Shown here: positions 13,521-22,665 of the stretch, in pieces
Layout of the letters: each line of letters begins with the position of its first letter
Numbering within the stretch: the first letter of the stretch is position 1
Assembly: GCA_050185195.1 (NCBI GenBank)
Contig: JBFWZQ010000001.1
Coordinates: forward strand, 417,524 to 481,523
Source: CADEFQ01 sp050185195
Lineage (GTDB): Bacteria; Pseudomonadota; Gammaproteobacteria; Steroidobacterales; Steroidobacteraceae
Length of the DNA stretch: 64,000 bases
Direction: 5' to 3'
Notes under the pieces: generated by a model
Databases searched by the model: none
What the model was told of the DNA's origin: nothing
What the model saw: the letters and a program-made list of their open reading frames with translations, nothing else
Program-made: the position numbers and the translations under genes

Positions 13521-15595
13521 CGGCAGCCGAGCAGCGCCCGGTCACGGCCTTGCGGGGCGTGGGCCCGGCGCTCGCCGAGCGCCTGCGCCGCCTCGGCGTC
13601 GCGCAGGTCCAGGACCTGCTGTTCGTGCTGCCGCGCGCGTACGAAGACCGCACCCGCCTCGTGCCGATCGGCGCGCTCGTGCCCGGCCTGCGCGCGAGCC
13701 TCGAAGGCGAGGTGCAGCTCACGGAGGTGATCTTCCGGGGCCGGCGCCAGCTGCTCTCCCGGGTCGCCGACGGCACCGGCCACGTGACCCTGCGGTTCTT
13801 TCATTTCTCCGCGAACCAGCAGGCGAGCCTCGCGCGGGGCACGCGCCTGCGCTGTTACGGCGAGGTGCGCCGCGGCCCGCTCGGGCTCGAGATCGTGCAT
13901 CCCGAGTACCGGCGCGTCACGGGCGATGCCGCGCCGCTCGAGGACACGCTCACGCCGATCTATCCGACCACGGAGGGCGTGGCGCAGGGCCGCCTGCGCG
14001 CGCTCATCGTGCAAGCGCTCGGCGAGCTGCGATCCGCTGGCGTGCGCGAGTGGCTCCCGCGGGACATCCTCGAGTCGCTGCACCTGCCGACGCTCGCCCG
14101 CTCGCTCGAATACGTGCATCGCCCGCCCCGCGATGCGCGGCTCGAAGTGCTGGCCGCCGGTCGCCACCCCGCGCAGCGCCGGCTCGCCTTTGAGGAACTC
14201 CTCGCCCACCAGTTGACGCTGCGCCTCGTGAAGCAGGCGGTACAAGCGGCACCGGCCGCGGCCCTGCGCGACCCGCAGGGCCTCGAGGGCCGCTTCGTCG
14301 GCGCGCTGCCCTTCGCACTCACCGGCGCACAGCGCCGCGCGCTCGCCGAGGTCGACGCCGATCTCGCGGCAGCGCGACCGATGGTGCGGCTCGTGCAGGG
14401 CGATGTCGGCTGCGGCAAGACCGTGGTTGCGGCCGCAGCGGCAGCGCGTGCGGTGGGCAGCGGCGCGCAGGCGGCCCTCATGGCGCCGACCGAACTGCTG
14501 GCCGAGCAGCACTGGCGCAGCTTCGAGGCGTGGTTCCGGCCGCTCGGGCTGCCGGTCGCGCACGTGCACGGCTCGATGGGCGTGCGGGCGCGACGCAGCG
14601 CGCTGGCGGCGCTCGCGGCGGGCGAGGTCGCGCTCGTCGTCGGCACGCATGCGCTCTTCCAGGAAGGCATCGAGTTCGCGCGCCTCGCGCTCGTGATCGT
14701 CGACGAGCAGCACCGCTTCGGCGTGCAACAGCGGCTCGCGCTGAAGGAAAAGGGCGACCGGCGCGGCGAGACCCCGCACCAGCTCATCATGACGGCGACG
14801 CCGATCCCGCGCACGCTGGCCATGACAGCCTTTGCCGACCTCGACGTCTCGGTAATCGACGAGCTGCCGCCGGGCCGCACGCCGGTGAAAACGGTGGCTG
14901 TGGCGGAGGAGCGGCGCGCCGAAGTCGTGGCACGCATCGAGGCGGCCTGCCGGGAAGGGCGCCAGGTGTACTGGGTGTGCCCGCTCATCGAGGAATCCGA
15001 GGAACTGCGCTGGCAGGCGGCGGAAGAGACCGCGGCGCAGCTTGCCGAGGCGCTGCCCGCCGTGCGCATCGGGCTCGTGCACGGCCGCATGCCGGCAGCA
15101 AAGAAGGAGCAGGCGATGGCCGCCTTCAAGGCGGGCCGCATCCAGCTGCTCGTCGCAACCACCGTGATCGAGGTCGGCGTCGACGTGCCCAATGCCTCAT
15201 TGATGGTGATCGAGAACGCCGAGCGCATGGGGCTCGCGCAGCTGCACCAGCTGCGCGGCCGCGTCGGGCGTGGCGCGGCGGAGAGCACCTGCGTGCTGCT
15301 GTTTCGCCAGCCGCTTTCCGCGGTCGCCCGCGAGCGGCTGGGCGCCATCCGCGCATCGAACGACGGCTTCGAAATCGCGCAGCGCGACCTCGAACTGCGC
15401 GGTCCGGGCGAGTTGCTGGGCACGCGCCAGACCGGACTCGCGCAACTGCGTGTCGCCGACCTCGCGCGTGATGCGGACCTGCTGCCGCGCGTACAGCAGG
15501 CGGCCGAAGTGATCCTCGCCGATCACCCCGATATCATGGCGCCGCTCACCGCGCGCTGGATCGGCGAGGGCGAGCGTTATGGCCGCATTGGATGA
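13517..15595 (+). CDS. recG: ATP-dependent DNA helicase RecG
   Basis: 692 aa, the normal RecG length. It has an N-terminal wedge/OB domain (ALRGVGPALAERLRRLGV; DGTGHVTLRFFHF), Walker A QGDVGCGKTVVAAAAAARAV, the DExH-box VDEQHRFGV, TATPIPRTLAMT, and the C-terminal helicase motifs VHGRMPAAKKE, TTVIEVGVDVPNA and QLRGRVGRG. It remodels stalled replication forks and Holliday-type junctions. The start is a TTG at 13517 overlapping the ridA stop; no ATG precedes the conserved N-terminus. The 3' end overlaps ubiC by 17 bases. Confidence 0.95.
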   Translation: MTAAEQRPVTALRGVGPALAERLRRLGVAQVQDLLFVLPRAYEDRTRLVPIGALVPGLRASLEGEVQLTEVIFRGRRQLLSRVADGTGHVTLRFFHFSANQQASLARGTRLRCYGEVRRGPLGLEIVHPEYRRVTGDAAPLEDTLTPIYPTTEGVAQGRLRALIVQALGELRSAGVREWLPRDILESLHLPTLARSLEYVHRPPRDARLEVLAAGRHPAQRRLAFEELLAHQLTLRLVKQAVQAAPAAALRDPQGLEGRFVGALPFALTGAQRRALAEVDADLAAARPMVRLVQGDVGCGKTVVAAAAAARAVGSGAQAALMAPTELLAEQHWRSFEAWFRPLGLPVAHVHGSMGVRARRSALAALAAGEVALVVGTHALFQEGIEFARLALVIVDEQHRFGVQQRLALKEKGDRRGETPHQLIMTATPIPRTLAMTAFADLDVSVIDELPPGRTPVKTVAVAEERRAEVVARIEAACREGRQVYWVCPLIEESEELRWQAAEETAAQLAEALPAVRIGLVHGRMPAAKKEQAMAAFKAGRIQLLVATTVIEVGVDVPNASLMVIENAERMGLAQLHQLRGRVGRGAAESTCVLLFRQPLSAVARERLGAIRASNDGFEIAQRDLELRGPGELLGTRQTGLAQLRVADLARDADLLPRVQQAAEVILADHPDIMAPLTARWIGEGERYGRIG

Positions 15596-16130
15596 CCGGG
15601 GACCCGTGACGACTGCAACTGCAAGAACCGCTGCCGAACTGTGGCTGCCCGCCGAGGCGCTCGACTGCTACGAAGGCGATGCCCAGTTGCGCTCCTGGCT
15701 CAGGACCCCGGGACTCCTGACGGAGCGGGTGCGCGCGGCCAGCGGCGCGGCATTCAGCCTGCAGGTGCTCGCGGAAGGGGAGCACGACGGCACGCACCGG
15801 CGCGCGATCATCCTCGGGACACAGGATTGTCCCTGGATTTACGCGGAAACCTCGATCCCGGACGCGACGCTCGCGCAGCAGCCCTGGCTCGCGCGCATGG
15901 GCGAGGTGTCGCTCGGCGAGACACTCGCGGGACACGGCGCGACGCGCTCCGCGTTCGCCTACGCGCGGTTCATGCCGGATGCACCGCTCGTCGCGCGCGC
16001 CCTGGCGCTGACCGCGCTCGCGGCGCAGCCACTCTGGGTGCGCCATTCCGAGTTCTCCGTGCAGGGCGCGCCGCTCACGGTGCAGGAAGTGTTCCTGCCG
16101 GCCGTCGGCCGCACGGCGCCGCCGACGTGA
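15579..16130 (+). CDS. ubiC: Chorismate lyase UbiC
   Basis: 183 aa. Chorismate pyruvate-lyase makes 4-hydroxybenzoate, the first step of ubiquinone synthesis. The sequence contains LRTPGLLTERVRAASGAAFS, the ILGTQDCPWIYAETSIPD segment and the C-terminal EFSVQGAPLTVQEVFLPA, with the conserved RTPGLLTERV and VQEVFLP elements. The ATG at 15579 lies inside recG; a shorter start is possible but would still precede the conserved core. The next gene ubiA starts within its stop codon, so the pair is translationally coupled. Confidence 0.92.
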   Translation: MAALDDRGPVTTATARTAAELWLPAEALDCYEGDAQLRSWLRTPGLLTERVRAASGAAFSLQVLAEGEHDGTHRRAIILGTQDCPWIYAETSIPDATLAQQPWLARMGEVSLGETLAGHGATRSAFAYARFMPDAPLVARALALTALAAQPLWVRHSEFSVQGAPLTVQEVFLPAVGRTAPPT

Positions 16131-17005
16131 CCGCGGGTAGCCTCGCACGCCGGCTCGAGGCCTATGCGCAGCTGATGCGCCTCGATCGGCCGATCGGCAC
16201 CTGGCTGCTGCTCTGGCCGGTGCTGTGGGCGCTCTGGATCGCGGGCGACGGCCGCCCACCCGCGCATGTCCTCGTGATCTTCGTGCTCGGCGTCTTCGTG
16301 ATGCGCGCGGCGGGCTGCGTGGTGAACGATTTCGCCGATCGCGACATCGACCCGCAGGTGAAGCGCACGCGCGACCGTCCGCTCGCCGCGCGCCGCGTGT
16401 CGCCCTACGAGGCCCTGGCGCTCTTTGCGGTGCTGATCGCCATCGCGCTCTGGCTGGTCACGCGGCTCGATCCGTTCACGATCAAGCTATCGGTCGTCGG
16501 CGCGCTGCTCACGGTGAGCTACCCGCTGATGAAGCGCTGGTTTCCGCTGCCGCAGTTCTACCTCGGGCTGTCGTTCGGCGGCTGGGGCATCCCGATGGCC
16601 TTTGCCGCGACCCTCGGCACGATTCCCCGCGTCGGCTGGGTGCTGTTCATCGCCGCGGTGTTGTGGGCGATGGTGTTCGACACGCTCTACGCGATGGTCG
16701 ATCGCGACGACGACCTGAAGCTCGGCGTGAAATCGAGCGCACTGCTGTTCGCCGACATGGACCGCCTGATCGTGGGCGCGATGCAGGCGATGATGCTGTT
16801 TGCGCTATACCTCGCGGGTCGCAGCATGGAGTTCGGCCCGTGGTATCGCGCCGGGCTCGCGGCGGCGGCCGTGTTCTTCCTCTGGCAGCAGTGGATCATC
16901 CGCCGCCGGGACCCCGCGGCCTGCTTTCGCGCGTTCCTGAACAACAACTACGTCGGCATGGCGATCTTCATCGGCATCCTGCTCGATCATCTCTATCGCG
17001 CCTGA
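16127..17005 (+). CDS. ubiA: 4-hydroxybenzoate polyprenyltransferase UbiA
   Basis: 292 aa membrane prenyltransferase with about eight hydrophobic helices. The two Asp-rich substrate motifs are present: VVNDFADRDIDPQVKRTRDR and FDTLYAMVDRDDDLKLG. It attaches the polyprenyl tail to 4-hydroxybenzoate, following UbiC in the pathway and in the operon. The start is a GTG at 16127 overlapping the ubiC stop. The last 201 bases are overlapped on the other strand by the 3' end of comF, an unusually deep tail-to-tail overlap. Confidence 0.95.
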   Translation: MTAGSLARRLEAYAQLMRLDRPIGTWLLLWPVLWALWIAGDGRPPAHVLVIFVLGVFVMRAAGCVVNDFADRDIDPQVKRTRDRPLAARRVSPYEALALFAVLIAIALWLVTRLDPFTIKLSVVGALLTVSYPLMKRWFPLPQFYLGLSFGGWGIPMAFAATLGTIPRVGWVLFIAAVLWAMVFDTLYAMVDRDDDLKLGVKSSALLFADMDRLIVGAMQAMMLFALYLAGRSMEFGPWYRAGLAAAAVFFLWQQWIIRRRDPAACFRAFLNNNYVGMAIFIGILLDHLYRA

Positions 17006-17731
17006 CGGAGGCGCCGCGGGCGCGACACGCGCCGCCACCCACAACTCGACGCTCGCGGCCCGTGCGGCCCGCAATACCCGCGCCGCCGCGCGCGCAGTGC
17101 TGCCGGTGGTGAGCACGTCATCGACGAGGGCGAGGCGGCGGCCCGCCACCGGGGCGGCCGGCCCCAGGCGAAAGGCACCCGTCACGTTCGCCGCGCGCGC
17201 CGCGCCCCGCAGGCGACTCTGCTCGGCCGTCGCGCGCGGTCGCTCCAGCAGGCGCGCGCTGAATGGCAGGCCGAGTCGCGAGGCGGCGTGTTGCCCGATG
17301 ACAGCCGCCTGGTTGAAGCCTCGCTCGAGGTAGCGGGCCCTGTGCAACGGCACCGGGACCACGAGGTCCGGCAGGGGCCGCGCGAGTGCCAGCCGTTCAT
17401 GCGCCACGAGCAGTCCGAGCAGGCGCCCGAAGGCCGCTTCGCCATGGAACTTGAGCGCGCGCACGCAGTAGTCGATGGGCCAGGCGTAACGGCAGGGCGC
17501 CACCAGCAGGTCCCAAGGCGCTGGTGCCGGCGGGGGCGAGGGCGCCGCAGGCAGCATCGCTTCGCAGGCCGCGCACAGGTCAAACGGTTGGCCTGCCGCG
17601 AGCCGGCCCCGCAAACCACACAGCAGGCAGGTGGGCGGCAGGCAGAAGGATCCGGCGGCCAGCGCGCTGCGCCGGATCGTCGACTTTGCAAGCCACCATA
17701 AGTTGACACGATCTGGAGCGCCCCGGAACAT
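16805..17731 (-). CDS. comF: ComF family phosphoribosyltransferase-like protein
   Basis: 308 aa. It has an N-terminal zinc ribbon (CLLCGLRG then FDLCAACEAM), a mid-region with VPVPLHRARYLERGFNQAAV, and the phosphoribosyltransferase loop LALVDDVLTTGSTARAAARV. ComF proteins take part in uptake of single-stranded DNA in natural transformation. The family is usually about 230-250 aa; here the frame continues about 70 residues past the normal end, antisense to ubiA, until a stop at 16805. The tail (EMIEQDADEDRHADVVVVQE) looks non-homologous. The start is ATG at 17731, inside the bioB leader on the other strand, so the two divergent promoters overlap. Confidence 0.85.
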   Translation of the reverse strand: MFRGAPDRVNLWWLAKSTIRRSALAAGSFCLPPTCLLCGLRGRLAAGQPFDLCAACEAMLPAAPSPPPAPAPWDLLVAPCRYAWPIDYCVRALKFHGEAAFGRLLGLLVAHERLALARPLPDLVVPVPLHRARYLERGFNQAAVIGQHAASRLGLPFSARLLERPRATAEQSRLRGAARAANVTGAFRLGPAAPVAGRRLALVDDVLTTGSTARAAARVLRAARAASVELWVAARVAPAAPPSGAIEMIEQDADEDRHADVVVVQERAKAGRGVPAADDPLLPEEEHGRRREPGAIPRAELHAATREV

Positions 17732-17800
17732 GCGCCCAGTGTCGCGGCCCGACCCGGCCGCGACACCTCGCCAATCCGATGTCTTCGCAGGGATAACGCC

Positions 17801-18763
17801 ATGAACTGGACCGTCGCAGAGGTCGAGCGCCTCTTTGCGCTGCCCTTCCTCGACTTGCTGTTCGCCGCGCAACAGGTCCATCGCGAGCACCACGATGCAC
17901 GGGCGGTGCAGCTTTCGACGTTGCTTTCCATCAAGACCGGCGCCTGCCCGGAAGACTGCGCGTATTGCCCGCAAAGCATCCACCACGAAACGGCCGTCAC
18001 CCGCGAGGCGCTGCTGCCGCTCGACGCCGTGCGCGAGCGCGCCGCGGCAGCGAAGGCTGCCGGTGCCACGCGCTTCTGCATGGGCGCGGCCTGGCGCTCG
18101 CCGAAACAGAGGGACATCGGGCCCGTCGTCGCCATGATTCGCGAGGTGCGCGCCCTCGGCCTCGAGACCTGCGCCACGCTCGGCATGCTGACGCCCGCGC
18201 AGGCGCTGCAACTGAAGGACGCGGGCCTCGACTACTACAACCACAACCTCGACACATCGGCCGACTACTACGGCGAGATCATCTCGACACGCCGTTACCA
18301 GGACCGCCTCGACACGCTCGCGGCCGTGCGGGACGCGGGCCTGCGCGTGTGCTGCGGGGGTATCGTCGGCATGGGCGAGCGCGTGCAGGATCGCGCGGCG
18401 CTCCTCGCGACGCTGGCGGGCCTGCCCGAGCCGCCCGAGAGCGTGCCGATCAACCAGCTCGTGCCCGTGCCGGGCACGCCGCTCGCCGACACCCCGCCGC
18501 TCGATCCGTTCGACTTCGTGCGCACGATCGCCGTCGCGCGCATCGTGCTGCCGCGCGCGACGCTGCGCCTGTCGGCCGGACGCGAAACCATGAACGATGA
18601 ACTGCAGGCCCTGTGCTTCCTCGCGGGCGCGGGTTCGATCTTCTACGGCGAGCGGCTGCTGACGACGGGCAATCCGGATGTCGCGCGCGACCGCCGGCTG
18701 CTCGAGCGGCTCGGACTCGGGGCGGGCGTCGCGGGTACACTGCCGCGCGATGCCGCCGCCTGA
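17801..18763 (+). CDS. bioB: Biotin synthase
   Basis: 320 aa radical-SAM enzyme that inserts sulfur into dethiobiotin. The [4Fe-4S] motif is seen as GACPEDCAYCPQS; further family segments are RFCMGAAWRSPKQRD, YNHNLDTSADYYGEIISTR, and LRLSAGRETMNDELQ with the conserved Arg of the second cluster. It starts at ATG 17801, divergent from comF. The 3' end overlaps bioC by 14 bases. bioF, bioH and bioD are not next to it, unlike the longer bio operons of many relatives, so they must lie elsewhere or be replaced. Confidence 0.96.
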   Translation: MNWTVAEVERLFALPFLDLLFAAQQVHREHHDARAVQLSTLLSIKTGACPEDCAYCPQSIHHETAVTREALLPLDAVRERAAAAKAAGATRFCMGAAWRSPKQRDIGPVVAMIREVRALGLETCATLGMLTPAQALQLKDAGLDYYNHNLDTSADYYGEIISTRRYQDRLDTLAAVRDAGLRVCCGGIVGMGERVQDRAALLATLAGLPEPPESVPINQLVPVPGTPLADTPPLDPFDFVRTIAVARIVLPRATLRLSAGRETMNDELQALCFLAGAGSIFYGERLLTTGNPDVARDRRLLERLGLGAGVAGTLPRDAAA

Positions 18764-19595
18764 CGTCCGGTCCGAACGACCGCCTCCACCCGCACTCGAC
18801 CGCGCCGCCGTCGCCCGCCAGTTCGCGCGCGCGGCCGGGCGCTTCGACGCCGCCGCGCAGCCGCTGGCCGAGGTGCGCGAGGAACTGCTGTCACGGATCG
18901 ATTTCTTCGGCCTCGATCCCGGCGTGGTGCTCGACCTCGGCGCGGGCACCGGGCAGGCGAGCCGCATGCTGCGCCGCCGATTCAGTCGTGCCCTCGTGGT
19001 TGCAATCGACCTGTCCCCCGCCATGCTCTCGCGGGCCGCGCGCCGCGCCCGCTGGCCGCGGCGCTTCGAGCGCGTCGCGGGCGATGGCTGCGCGCTGCCG
19101 CTGCGCGCGGGCAGTTGCGACCTCGTGTTCGCGAACCTCGCGCTGCCCTGGTGCGTGATCCACGACCTCGCGCTCAGCGAGGTGCGGCGCGTGCTCGCGC
19201 CGCGCGGCCTCTTTCTCTTCAGCACGCTCGGACCCGCGACGCTGCGCGAACTGCGCGACAGCTGGGCCACGGTGGACGAGTTGCCGCACGTCAACGATTT
19301 CCTCGACGTGCACGACGTCGGCAGTGCACTCGCCCGCGCCGGATTCACCGAGCCCGTGCTCGACGTCGAGCAGTATGCGCGCAGCTTTCCCGCCTTCGCG
19401 GATCTCGCGGCGGCACTGCGCGCGCTCGGCTCGCAGAACGCGCATGCGCTGCGCCGACGCTCCCTGACGGGACGCGGCCGCCTTGCCGGCGCGCTGGCCA
19501 CCTACGAGCGACTGCGCGACGCGGCGGGCCTGCCGGCCACCTTCGAAGTGGTCTATGGGGCCGCGTTTGCAGGGGCCTCGGCCGGGCGGCATTGA
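18750..19595 (+). CDS. bioC: Malonyl-ACP O-methyltransferase BioC
   Basis: 281 aa SAM-dependent methyltransferase with motif I VVLDLGAGTGQASRML, VVAIDLSPAMLSRAARRA, DLVFANLALPWC and the BioC-type LFLFSTLGPATLRELRDSW and LPHVNDFLDVHDVGSAL. BioC methylates malonyl-ACP to start pimelate synthesis for biotin. The start ATG at 18750 lies inside the bioB 3' end, so the two are coupled. The FSTLGPATLREL and HVNDFLDMHD-type motifs are diagnostic of BioC among methyltransferases. Confidence 0.93.
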   Translation: MPPPDVRSERPPPPALDRAAVARQFARAAGRFDAAAQPLAEVREELLSRIDFFGLDPGVVLDLGAGTGQASRMLRRRFSRALVVAIDLSPAMLSRAARRARWPRRFERVAGDGCALPLRAGSCDLVFANLALPWCVIHDLALSEVRRVLAPRGLFLFSTLGPATLRELRDSWATVDELPHVNDFLDVHDVGSALARAGFTEPVLDVEQYARSFPAFADLAAALRALGSQNAHALRRRSLTGRGRLAGALATYERLRDAAGLPATFEVVYGAAFAGASAGRH

Positions 19596-19664
19596 GCCGT
19601 TGACTTGCCGTGCAAAAAGCTCCGGGGCTACACTCCGGCCCCTTTGGCTGCGCCGGTCCGGGAG

Positions 19665-20162
19665 ATGTCCGCGTTTGCCGTTCGAATCGACCTCGCGCCG
19701 CATTGTTCGCTCACGCCGTCCGGTGCGCGGTCGCTCTTCCTCGGCACTTGCGGCGTATCCTTTGGTATTGCAGGACTGCTGACGCTGCGCGGCTACTGGC
19801 CGGTGCTCGCGTATGCGGGCCTTGAAATGGCGCTGCTCGGGTGGGCGCTCCACGCCAGCATGCAGCGCCGTCATCGCCTCGAAACGATCGTCGTCAGCGA
19901 GGATTCGGTGGTGATCGAGACATGCTGGCGCGGCGCGGCAACCCGTGCCGTGTTCCCGCGCCATTGGGCACGGGTTAGACTGCGCGGTGATTTCTCGCGG
20001 CTGCGGCCTGCGCGGCTCGAGATCGAATCCGGGGGCAAGCGTTGCGAAATCGGCAGTTTTCTGACAGGGGAAGAGCGGCAGCGCCTGGCGCTGCGACTTG
20101 CGTCCCTCGTCGGCGGGATGGCCGAATCGCCGCCGCTCCCGTCCGGTAAACCTCGAGGCTGA
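19665..20162 (+). CDS. DUF2244 domain membrane protein
   Basis: 165 aa. Two adjacent hydrophobic helices lie near the N-terminus (LFLGTCGVSFGIAGLLTL and YAGLEMALLGWALHAS), followed by a soluble beta-rich domain (ETIVVSEDSVVIETCWRG; CEIGSFLTGEERQRLALRL). This is the DUF2244 architecture, which in Proteobacteria is often found next to cytochrome c oxidase genes, as here. Function is unknown; a role in oxidase biogenesis is a guess from context. The start ATG at 19665 fits the family but has GGGAG directly against it; an upstream TTG at 19605 is possible. Confidence 0.75.
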   Translation: MSAFAVRIDLAPHCSLTPSGARSLFLGTCGVSFGIAGLLTLRGYWPVLAYAGLEMALLGWALHASMQRRHRLETIVVSEDSVVIETCWRGAATRAVFPRHWARVRLRGDFSRLRPARLEIESGGKRCEIGSFLTGEERQRLALRLASLVGGMAESPPLPSGKPRG

Positions 20163-20168
20163 TAATAA

Positions 20169-21029
20169 ATGATCCGAACCATGAAGAAATCCGGCGCCAC
20201 GCTCACGGCTTGCCTTTTCGCAATGCTGGCGGCGCCTGCCCACGCAGCCTCCGGCTGGGGCCTGCTCAACATGCCCGAGGGCGTGACCGAGCTGTCGAAG
20301 AAGATCTACGGCCTGCACATGATGATCTTCTGGTGGTGCGTCGCCATCGGCATCTTCGTGTTCGGCTGGATGATCTGGGCGATCGTGGCGTTCCGCAAAT
20401 CGAAGGGCGCCGTGCCGAACACGGCCATGGTCCACAGCACGAAGGCCGAAATAATCTGGACCCTGATCCCGGTGGTGATCCTCGTCGCGATGTCGGTGCC
20501 CGCCGCGCGGGTGCTGATCGACATCGAGGACGCCCGCAACACCGAACTGACGATCAAGGTCACCGGCTACCAGTGGAAGTGGCAGTACCAGTACCTCGGC
20601 ACCGACGTCGGCTTCTATTCGACGCTCGCGCGGGAGAGCAACAAGGCGCGCCAGCTGCAATCGGGCATCGACCCCGAGACCGTGCCGAACTACCTGCTCG
20701 ACGTCGACCGCCCGCTCGTCGTGCCGGCCGGCACCAAGGTGCGCCTGCTCGTCACCGCGCAGGACGTCATCCACGCCTGGTGGGTGCCCGACTTCGGCAT
20801 GAAGAAGGATGCGATCCCCGGCTTCGTCAATGAAATGTGGTTCAAGGTCGATACCGACAAGACGGGCCGCTATCGTGGCCAGTGCGCCGAACTCTGCGGC
20901 CGCGACCACGGCTTCATGCCGATCGTCGTCGACGTGCTGAGCAAGGCCGACTTCGACGCCTGGCTCGCGGCCCAGAAGGCCGTCGTCAGGCAGGCGGCCG
21001 CGGCGCAGGCCGCGTCCTCCAATTCTTAA
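20169..21029 (+). CDS. ctaC: Cytochrome c oxidase subunit II
   Basis: 286 aa. A signal peptide (LTACLFAMLAAPAHA) is followed by two transmembrane helices and a periplasmic cupredoxin domain. The CuA ligands are visible in AQDVIHAWWVPDFGMKKDA and GQCAELCGRDHGFM (Cys-Cys-His-Met), with the usual aromatic stretch YQWKWQYQY. It receives electrons from cytochrome c and passes them to subunit I. There is no fused C-terminal cytochrome c domain. It starts the oxidase cluster; ATG 20169 or ATG 20181 could be used. Confidence 0.96.
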   Translation: MIRTMKKSGATLTACLFAMLAAPAHAASGWGLLNMPEGVTELSKKIYGLHMMIFWWCVAIGIFVFGWMIWAIVAFRKSKGAVPNTAMVHSTKAEIIWTLIPVVILVAMSVPAARVLIDIEDARNTELTIKVTGYQWKWQYQYLGTDVGFYSTLARESNKARQLQSGIDPETVPNYLLDVDRPLVVPAGTKVRLLVTAQDVIHAWWVPDFGMKKDAIPGFVNEMWFKVDTDKTGRYRGQCAELCGRDHGFMPIVVDVLSKADFDAWLAAQKAVVRQAAAAQAASSNS

Positions 21030-21060
21030 GGCACCCCGCAGACTCCCCAGGGAACCGCAC

Positions 21061-22665
21061 ATGGCAACGCACGCTCACGCCGCCGCTCACGACGATCACG
21101 ACCACAAGCCGCATGGATGGCGCCGGTGGGTGTTTTCCACGAACCACAAGGACATCGGCACGATGTACCTCGTGTTCGCCTGCACGATGTTCTTCGTCGG
21201 CGGCACGATGGCGCTGATCATCCGCGCCGAACTCTTCCAGCCGGGCCTGCAGTTCGTCGATCCACAGTTCTTCAACTCGATGACGGCGATGCACGCGCTC
21301 GTGATGATCTTCGGCGCGATCATGCCGGCGTGGGTGGGGCTCGCGAACTGGATGATCCCGATCCAGATCGGGGCGCCCGACATGGCGCTGCCGCGCCTCA
21401 ACAACCTGTCGTTCTGGATCCTGCCGTTTGCGTTCACGCTGCTCCTCGGCACGCTGTTCGTGCCGGGCGGCGCGCCGGCCGGCGGCTGGACGATGTACCC
21501 GCCGCTCGCGCTGCAGGGCGGCGACAGCTTCCCGATGATGATCTTCGCGATCCACCTGATGGGCGCGTCGTCGATCCTCGGCGCGATCAACGTGGTCGTG
21601 ACGATCATGAACATGCGCGCACCCGGCATGAACCTGCTCAAGATGCCGATGTTCGTCTGGACCTGGCTGATCACCGCCTACCTGCTCGTCGCGGTGATGC
21701 CGGTGCTCGCGGGCGCCGTCACGATGCTGCTGACCGACCACTTCTTCGGCACGAGCTTCTTCGCGGCCTCGGGTGGCGGCGACCCGGTGATGTTCCAGCA
21801 CATCTTCTGGTTCTTCGGGCACCCCGAGGTCTACATCATGATCCTGCCGGCGTTCGGCATCGTGTCGGAGATTATCCCGACCTTCTCGCGCAAGCCGCTC
21901 TTCGGCTACGAGTCGATGGTGTACGCGACCGCCGCGATCGGTTTCCTGTCGTTCATCGTCTGGGCGCACCACATGTTCACGGTGGGCATGCCGCTCGCCG
22001 GGCAGCTGTTCTTCATGCTCGCGACGATGCTGATCTCGGTGCCGACCGGCGTGAAGGTGTTCAACTGGTGCGCGACGATGACGCGCGGCTCGCTCAGCTT
22101 CGAGCCGCCGATGCTGTTCGCGCTCGCGTTCCTGTTCCTCTTCACGATCGGCGGCTTCTCGGGCCTGATGCTCGCGATCGTGCCCGCCGACTTCCAGTAC
22201 CAGGACAGCTACTTCGTGGTGGCGCACTTCCACTACGTGCTGGTGCCCGGCTCGCTGTTCGCGATCATCGGCGCGGTCTACTACTGGCTGCCGAAGTGGG
22301 TCGGCCACATGTACGACATGAAGCTCGCGAAGCTGCACTTCTGGCTGTCGGCGATCTTCGTGAACGTGCTGTTCTTCCCGCAGCACTTCCTCGGCCTCGC
22401 CGGCATGCCGCGCCGCATCCCCGACTACGCGACGCAGTTCGCCGACTGGAACATGGTCTCCTCGATCGGCGCCTTCGGCTTCGGCTTCTCGCAGCTGCTG
22501 CTGCCGTACATCATCATCAAGTGCGTGAAGTCGGGCGCGAAGGCCACCGACCGCGTCTGGGACGGCGCGCACGGCCTCGAGTGGGAACTGCCCTCGCCGG
22601 CGCCCTTCCACAGCTGGGAGTCGCCGCCGTCGACCGCGGTGATCGCGCGGGGAGCCCAGCATTGA
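21061..22665 (+). CDS. ctaD: Cytochrome c oxidase subunit I
   Basis: 534 aa, twelve-helix catalytic subunit of an aa3-type oxidase. The A1-type signature GHPEVYIMILPAFGIVSEI (with the D-channel Glu and the cross-linked Tyr), the copper ligands WAHHMF, and VVAHFHYVLV (heme-binding His residues) are all present. It reduces oxygen to water and pumps protons. The N-terminus is His-rich (HAHAAAHDDHDHKPHG), possibly a metal-handling segment. A 41-aa frame overlaps its stop. Confidence 0.97.
   Translation: MATHAHAAAHDDHDHKPHGWRRWVFSTNHKDIGTMYLVFACTMFFVGGTMALIIRAELFQPGLQFVDPQFFNSMTAMHALVMIFGAIMPAWVGLANWMIPIQIGAPDMALPRLNNLSFWILPFAFTLLLGTLFVPGGAPAGGWTMYPPLALQGGDSFPMMIFAIHLMGASSILGAINVVVTIMNMRAPGMNLLKMPMFVWTWLITAYLLVAVMPVLAGAVTMLLTDHFFGTSFFAASGGGDPVMFQHIFWFFGHPEVYIMILPAFGIVSEIIPTFSRKPLFGYESMVYATAAIGFLSFIVWAHHMFTVGMPLAGQLFFMLATMLISVPTGVKVFNWCATMTRGSLSFEPPMLFALAFLFLFTIGGFSGLMLAIVPADFQYQDSYFVVAHFHYVLVPGSLFAIIGAVYYWLPKWVGHMYDMKLAKLHFWLSAIFVNVLFFPQHFLGLAGMPRRIPDYATQFADWNMVSSIGAFGFGFSQLLLPYIIIKCVKSGAKATDRVWDGAHGLEWELPSPAPFHSWESPPSTAVIARGAQH

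Noticed and set aside
17703..17730. A BirA-type biotin operator or promoter with TTGACA upstream of bioB
   Set aside because: TTGACA is present at 17703-17708, but no -10 hexamer lies 16-18 bases downstream and no TTGTAAACC-type palindrome is seen.
20986..22662. A 558-residue minus-strand frame opposite ctaD
   Set aside because: Shadow of ctaD with His/Arg/Glu-rich composition (EDHHERVHRR type) that arises from the GC-rich reverse strand. No family match.
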